From: Flavobacteriaceae bacterium UBA5534
Lineage (GTDB): Bacteria > Bacteroidota > Bacteroidia > Flavobacteriales > Flavobacteriaceae
Direction of reading: 5' to 3'
Length of the DNA stretch: 55,612 nt
Assembly (NCBI GenBank): GCA_002426015.1
Contig: DINS01000026.1
Coordinates: forward strand, 54,136-109,747
Shown: positions 52,889-55,612 of the stretch, one piece after another
How the letters are laid out: each line of letters opens with the position of its first letter
How positions within the stretch are numbered: the first letter of the stretch is position 1
Program-made: the position numbers and the translations under genes
Notes under the pieces: model-generated
What the model saw: only the letters and a program-made list of their open reading frames with translations
Told to the model about the DNA's origin: nothing
The model's database searches: none

Positions 52889-53947
52889 ATGACAGTCAAA
52901 ATCACAGGAACTGGAAGCTATATTCCGAGTAGCATTGAAAAAAACGAAAACTTTCACCAGCATCATTTTTTGGATACAGATGGTTCTACTTTAACACATC
53001 CCAATGAGATCATCATCCAAAAATTTAAGGCCATTACCGGAATTGACGAACGTCGCTACGCCTTTGACCACTTAACATCTTCTGATTTAGGATTTTTTGC
53101 TGCAGAAAAAGCGATTGAAAATGCCAATGTCAACCCTGAAGAATTGGATTACATCATTGTAGCTCACAACTTTGGAGATGTAAAACACAACACCATACAA
53201 AGTGATATTTTACCATGTTTGGCCTCTCGAGTGAAGCATAGTTTACGTATCAAAAACCCAAAATGTGTAGCATACGACATTCTTTTTGGCTGTCCAGGCT
53301 GGATTGAAGGTGTCATTCAAGCCAATGCGTTTATAAAAGCTGGAATTGCCAAAAAATGTTTAGTTATAGGTACCGAAACATTATCTAGAGTTGTCGATAA
53401 ACATGATAGGGATTCCATGATTTATAGTGATGGCGCAGGTGCAACCGTTATTGAAGCGACTGACGAGGAAGGTGGCATTTTGGCACATGAAACAGCAAGT
53501 TTCACCTACGATGAAGCCTATTATCTATTCTTTGGAAATTCCAATAACAAGAATCTATGTCCAGATACCAGATATATCAAAATGGATGGACGTAAAATTT
53601 ATGAATTTGCTTTGAGCAATGTGCCTTTGGCCATGAAAGCCTGTTTGGATAAAACCGGAATTGACATCAAACAGGTAAAAAAGATCTTCATCCACCAAGC
53701 CAATGAAAAAATGGATGAAGCTATTTTAAAACGCTTTTATAAACTTTATAACACAGAAATCCCTGAAGGCATTATGCCAATGACCATTCAAGAATTAGGA
53801 AACAGTTCGGTAGCAACCATTCCAACCCTATATGATATGGTCAGAAACAACGAAGTAAAAAATCACCATCTCAACAAAGGCGATATCATAATGTTTGCTA
53901 GCGTTGGAGCTGGCATGCATATCAATGCGATTGTTTATAAATACTAA
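52889..53947 (+). CDS. Beta-ketoacyl-ACP synthase III family protein (FabH-like)
   Basis: 352 residues from the ATG at 52889; an upstream in-frame TTG at 52868 is rejected because the domain opens at MTVKITGTGSYIPSS. The KAS III triad is complete: Cys135 in FGCPGW, His269 in FIHQANEKMD and Asn305 in ELGNSSVATIP. It condenses an acyl-CoA with malonyl-ACP in fatty-acid initiation or, as a paralogue, in secondary metabolism. It stands alone, not beside other fab genes, and contains an unusual LDTDGSTLTHPNEIIIQKF-type N-terminal insert, so a specialised KAS III paralogue is possible. Confidence 0.88.
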   Translation: MTVKITGTGSYIPSSIEKNENFHQHHFLDTDGSTLTHPNEIIIQKFKAITGIDERRYAFDHLTSSDLGFFAAEKAIENANVNPEELDYIIVAHNFGDVKHNTIQSDILPCLASRVKHSLRIKNPKCVAYDILFGCPGWIEGVIQANAFIKAGIAKKCLVIGTETLSRVVDKHDRDSMIYSDGAGATVIEATDEEGGILAHETASFTYDEAYYLFFGNSNNKNLCPDTRYIKMDGRKIYEFALSNVPLAMKACLDKTGIDIKQVKKIFIHQANEKMDEAILKRFYKLYNTEIPEGIMPMTIQELGNSSVATIPTLYDMVRNNEVKNHHLNKGDIIMFASVGAGMHINAIVYKY

Positions 53948-53969
53948 ATTGATTAATTAAGACTAAAGT

Positions 53970-54016
53970 AGCCACGAATACGCGAATATTTTTAAAACAT
54001 TCGTGTATTCGTGGCT
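53970..54016. repeat. Inverted repeat hairpin of a dispersed element (CCACGAATACACGAAT family)
   Basis: Left arm 53970-53987 and right arm 53999-54016 are 18-nt inverse complements with one mismatch and an 11-nt loop. The right arm's inverse is the same sequence as at 29224-29240. It could end transcription of the KAS III gene, but only a short T-tract follows, so a dispersed palindromic repeat is the better description. Confidence 0.7.
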
Positions 54017-54036
54017 CATCTTTTAACCTCAAAAAA

Positions 54037-54825
54037 ATGAACAAAAAAATAGCAATTATTGGTGGTGGAAATCTTGGACAGGCAATTGCTTCTGGTTTAT
54101 TGGCTGAAGGCTTCACACCTTCCAACCTTACAATAACCAGACAAAAAGTAGAGTTGCTTCAGGCTTTTGAAGATAAAAAAGTAAATGTTTTGACAGACAA
54201 CAAACAGGCTGTAAAACAAGCTGAAATTGTTATTGTTGCAGTTAAACCTTATCAGATTTCAAATGTTTTGAAAGAGATCTCATCTGAATTTACAAAAGAT
54301 AAATTGTTGATTTCTGCAGTCAGTGATTTTTCCATTGAATCTATCCTCAACGAGTTAACAGAAAAACCAACCGTGTTTAGAGTGATGCCCAATACAGCCT
54401 CATCGGTCAACGAATCGATGACTTGCATTGCCACAAACAAAGCGTCAGAACAAGAGACCGAAACTGTAAAGTCCATCTTTAATGCGCTGGGAACTACGGT
54501 TGTTATCAACGAACAATTAATGGCTGCCGCAACTGTATTGGGAGCCTGTGGTATTGCTTATGTACTACGATTTATTAGAGGGATGATTCAAGGAGGTATT
54601 GAAATTGGATTTGATGCCAAAACGGCTACTCAAATCGCCACACAAACCGTCAAAGGCGCCAGTGAATTATTGTTGCAAAAAGGAAATCATCCAGAAGCCG
54701 AAATCGATAAAGTGACCACACCAAAAGGCTGCACCATTGCTGGGCTCAACGAAATGGAACATCAAGGTTTTAGTTCGGCATTGATAAAAGGAATCAAAAC
54801 GTCGTATAGTAATATCTCAAAGTAA
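54037..54825 (+). CDS. proC: Pyrroline-5-carboxylate reductase
   Basis: 262-residue NAD(P)H-dependent enzyme for the last step of proline synthesis. The N-terminal IAIIGGGNLGQAIASGLL is the Rossmann loop, VIVAVKPYQISNVLKEI and VFRVMPNTASSVNESMTCIA follow, and the C-terminal dimer domain has GCGIAYVLRF-like GACGIAYVLRFIRG and VTTPKGCTIAGLNEMEHQGF. Complete. Its stop overlaps the next start (TAATG), implying coupling to the methyltransferase-like gene. Confidence 0.96.
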   Translation: MNKKIAIIGGGNLGQAIASGLLAEGFTPSNLTITRQKVELLQAFEDKKVNVLTDNKQAVKQAEIVIVAVKPYQISNVLKEISSEFTKDKLLISAVSDFSIESILNELTEKPTVFRVMPNTASSVNESMTCIATNKASEQETETVKSIFNALGTTVVINEQLMAAATVLGACGIAYVLRFIRGMIQGGIEIGFDAKTATQIATQTVKGASELLLQKGNHPEAEIDKVTTPKGCTIAGLNEMEHQGFSSALIKGIKTSYSNISK

Positions 54826-55346
54826 TGTACGAAAAGACTTTTCCAAATAAACGCTACAAAAAAACTATCGAATTCTTAAAAAAGCATATTCCAACAACTG
54901 CCTCAATTTTGGATTTGGGAGTTGTAAATCCATTTACAGAATTTATGGTTAAAGAAGGCTATAAAGTAGAGAACACTAAAGGTGAAGATTTAGATATTGA
55001 TACCTCAACCATTCAAAACTCTAAAGCCGAAACAGTTACAGCATTTGAAATTTTTGAACACCTCCTCTCTCCTTTTACAGTTTTAAAATCTATAAAATCT
55101 GATAAATTAGTCGCAAGTGTCCCTCTTAAGTTATGGTTTTCTTCTGCATACAGAAGCAAAACAGACATGTTAGACAGACATTATCACGAATTTGAAGATT
55201 GGCAATTTGATTGGTTACTTGAAAAATCTGGTTGGAAAATCATTGCAAGAGACAAATGGACCAATCCGACAAAAAAAGTCGGTATAAGACCTCTTTTGCG
55301 TTGGTTTACTCCAAGATATTACATTGTTTATGCCGAAAGAGTTTAA
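54825..55346 (+). CDS. SAM methyltransferase-like protein with degenerate motif I
   Basis: 173 residues with a class I methyltransferase layout: ASILDLGVVNPFTEFMVK (motif I position), DLDIDTSTIQ, VTAFEIFEHLLSPFTVLKSI (motif resembling EVFEHL) and VASVPLKLWF. The Gly-rich loop of motif I is altered (DLGVVNP instead of D-x-G-x-G-x-G), so SAM binding is uncertain. The C-terminal HYHEFEDWQFDWLLEKSGW and RWFTPRYYIVYAE occur in methyltransferases beside glycosyltransferases, and a GT2 gene follows. Start overlaps the proC stop by one base. Confidence 0.75.
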   Translation: MYEKTFPNKRYKKTIEFLKKHIPTTASILDLGVVNPFTEFMVKEGYKVENTKGEDLDIDTSTIQNSKAETVTAFEIFEHLLSPFTVLKSIKSDKLVASVPLKLWFSSAYRSKTDMLDRHYHEFEDWQFDWLLEKSGWKIIARDKWTNPTKKVGIRPLLRWFTPRYYIVYAERV

Positions 55347-55370
55347 CTTTGAAGCCATAAGGTTAAAATT

Positions 55371-55612
55371 TTGAATTTCTACATCATCATACCAGCACAT
55401 AACGAACAAGATTCTATCGCACTGACATTAGACTCATTGGCCAATCAATCGTTGTTGCCAAAACGATTGGTTGTGGTGAATGACAATTCATCTGATGAAA
55501 CTCAATCAATTGTTGAAGCATTCACAAGAAATTATTCGTGGATGTCTATAGTAAATGTCAAGTCTTCAAATGAACATTTGCCAGGTTCTAAAATCATCAA
55601 TGCGTTTTATAA
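55371..55612 (+). CDS. Glycosyltransferase family 2 (partial, 5' end)
   Basis: Open frame from TTG at 55371 to the window end. It reads NFYIIIPAHNEQDSIALTL, then LVVVNDNSSDETQSIVEAF, the typical GT-A start with the PxHNE nucleotide loop and the V-x-D-(N/D)-S-x-D motif. The only upstream in-frame codons before the stop at 55350-55352 contain no ATG, so TTG (or ATT at 55368) must be the start. 24 bp after the methyltransferase-like gene, same operon. The rest is outside the window. Confidence 0.8.
   Translation, partial: MNFYIIIPAHNEQDSIALTLDSLANQSLLPKRLVVVNDNSSDETQSIVEAFTRNYSWMSIVNVKSSNEHLPGSKIINAFY

Noticed and set aside
53970..54016. Simple rho-independent terminator of the KAS III gene
   Set aside because: The arms continue the repeat sequence found elsewhere, and the T-tract after the stem is weak.
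1..55612. CRISPR arrays, tRNA/rRNA genes, prophage and insertion sequences
   Set aside because: No regularly spaced repeats, no tRNA-like cloverleaf with CCA-proximal motifs that I could recognise by eye, and no transposase, integrase or phage structural protein among the frames. A tRNA scan would be needed to be certain.

Overview
The window looks like chromosomal DNA of a member of the Flavobacteriaceae (Bacteroidota). The evidence is AT-rich DNA, two SusC/SusD outer-membrane pairs, a secreted protein with a type IX secretion (T9SS) tail, a fused HPRT/adenylate kinase, lipoproteins and families typical of this group (DUF5723, DUF4136, DUF2652), and Bacteroidota promoter elements (TTTG about 19-20 bp upstream of TAnnTTTG) in place of E. 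coli-type promoters. Genus cannot be fixed from the sequence. I saw no rRNA, tRNA, CRISPR array, transposase, integrase or phage gene.

Layout. 1-943: start of the str operon on the minus strand (rpsL, then rpsG cut by the window edge). 1017-14317: a surface block on the plus strand, made of an Omp85-like barrel, two complete susC-susD pairs each ended by a hairpin terminator, and an arylsulfotransferase-like T9SS cargo protein. 14319-23922: housekeeping and envelope genes in both directions (rlmB, rhomboid protease, rarA, a three-gene envelope operon with a DUF5723 protein, a yjjG-like phosphatase overlapping a deacetylase-like gene, radC, a DUF1569 protein, a PaiB-like protein). 24208-30271: esterase, seven-helix membrane protein, dienelactone hydrolase, DUF2652 cyclase-like protein, Mur ligase (mpl-like), TPR protein. 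30444-37074: a very large alpha-2-macroglobulin with its thioester motif intact, and a convergent DUF4136 lipoprotein. 37161-38659: an accessory island described below. 38719-42186: small membrane protein, glycosyltransferase 9, obg, HPRT-adk fusion (all minus). 42241-46181: purK-purE and an M3 peptidase. 46215-49727: a GbsR/MarR-regulated block (regulator, four-helix protein, TIGR01777 oxidoreductase), an ECF sigma factor with a degenerate anti-sigma-like partner, and a convergent UbiA-like membrane protein. 49814-55612: gcvP, a KAS III enzyme, proC, a methyltransferase-like protein and the start of a family 2 glycosyltransferase cut by the window end.

The most unusual part is 37161-38659. 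Two unrelated minus-strand genes each sit between a short sequence (GTTAGGCAC or GTTAGCCAT) and its own inverse complement just after the stop codon. The segments following the genes are imperfect palindromes of about 81 and 134 nt sharing a near-identical right end. This is the layout of integron gene cassettes with attC sites, but the cores are partly non-canonical and there is no integrase in the window. Other points of interest are -7 promoter elements exactly 4 nt upstream of four start codons, which suggests leaderless mRNAs, and a 22-bp palindromic operator repeated at the same geometry before the GbsR regulator and before the next gene.
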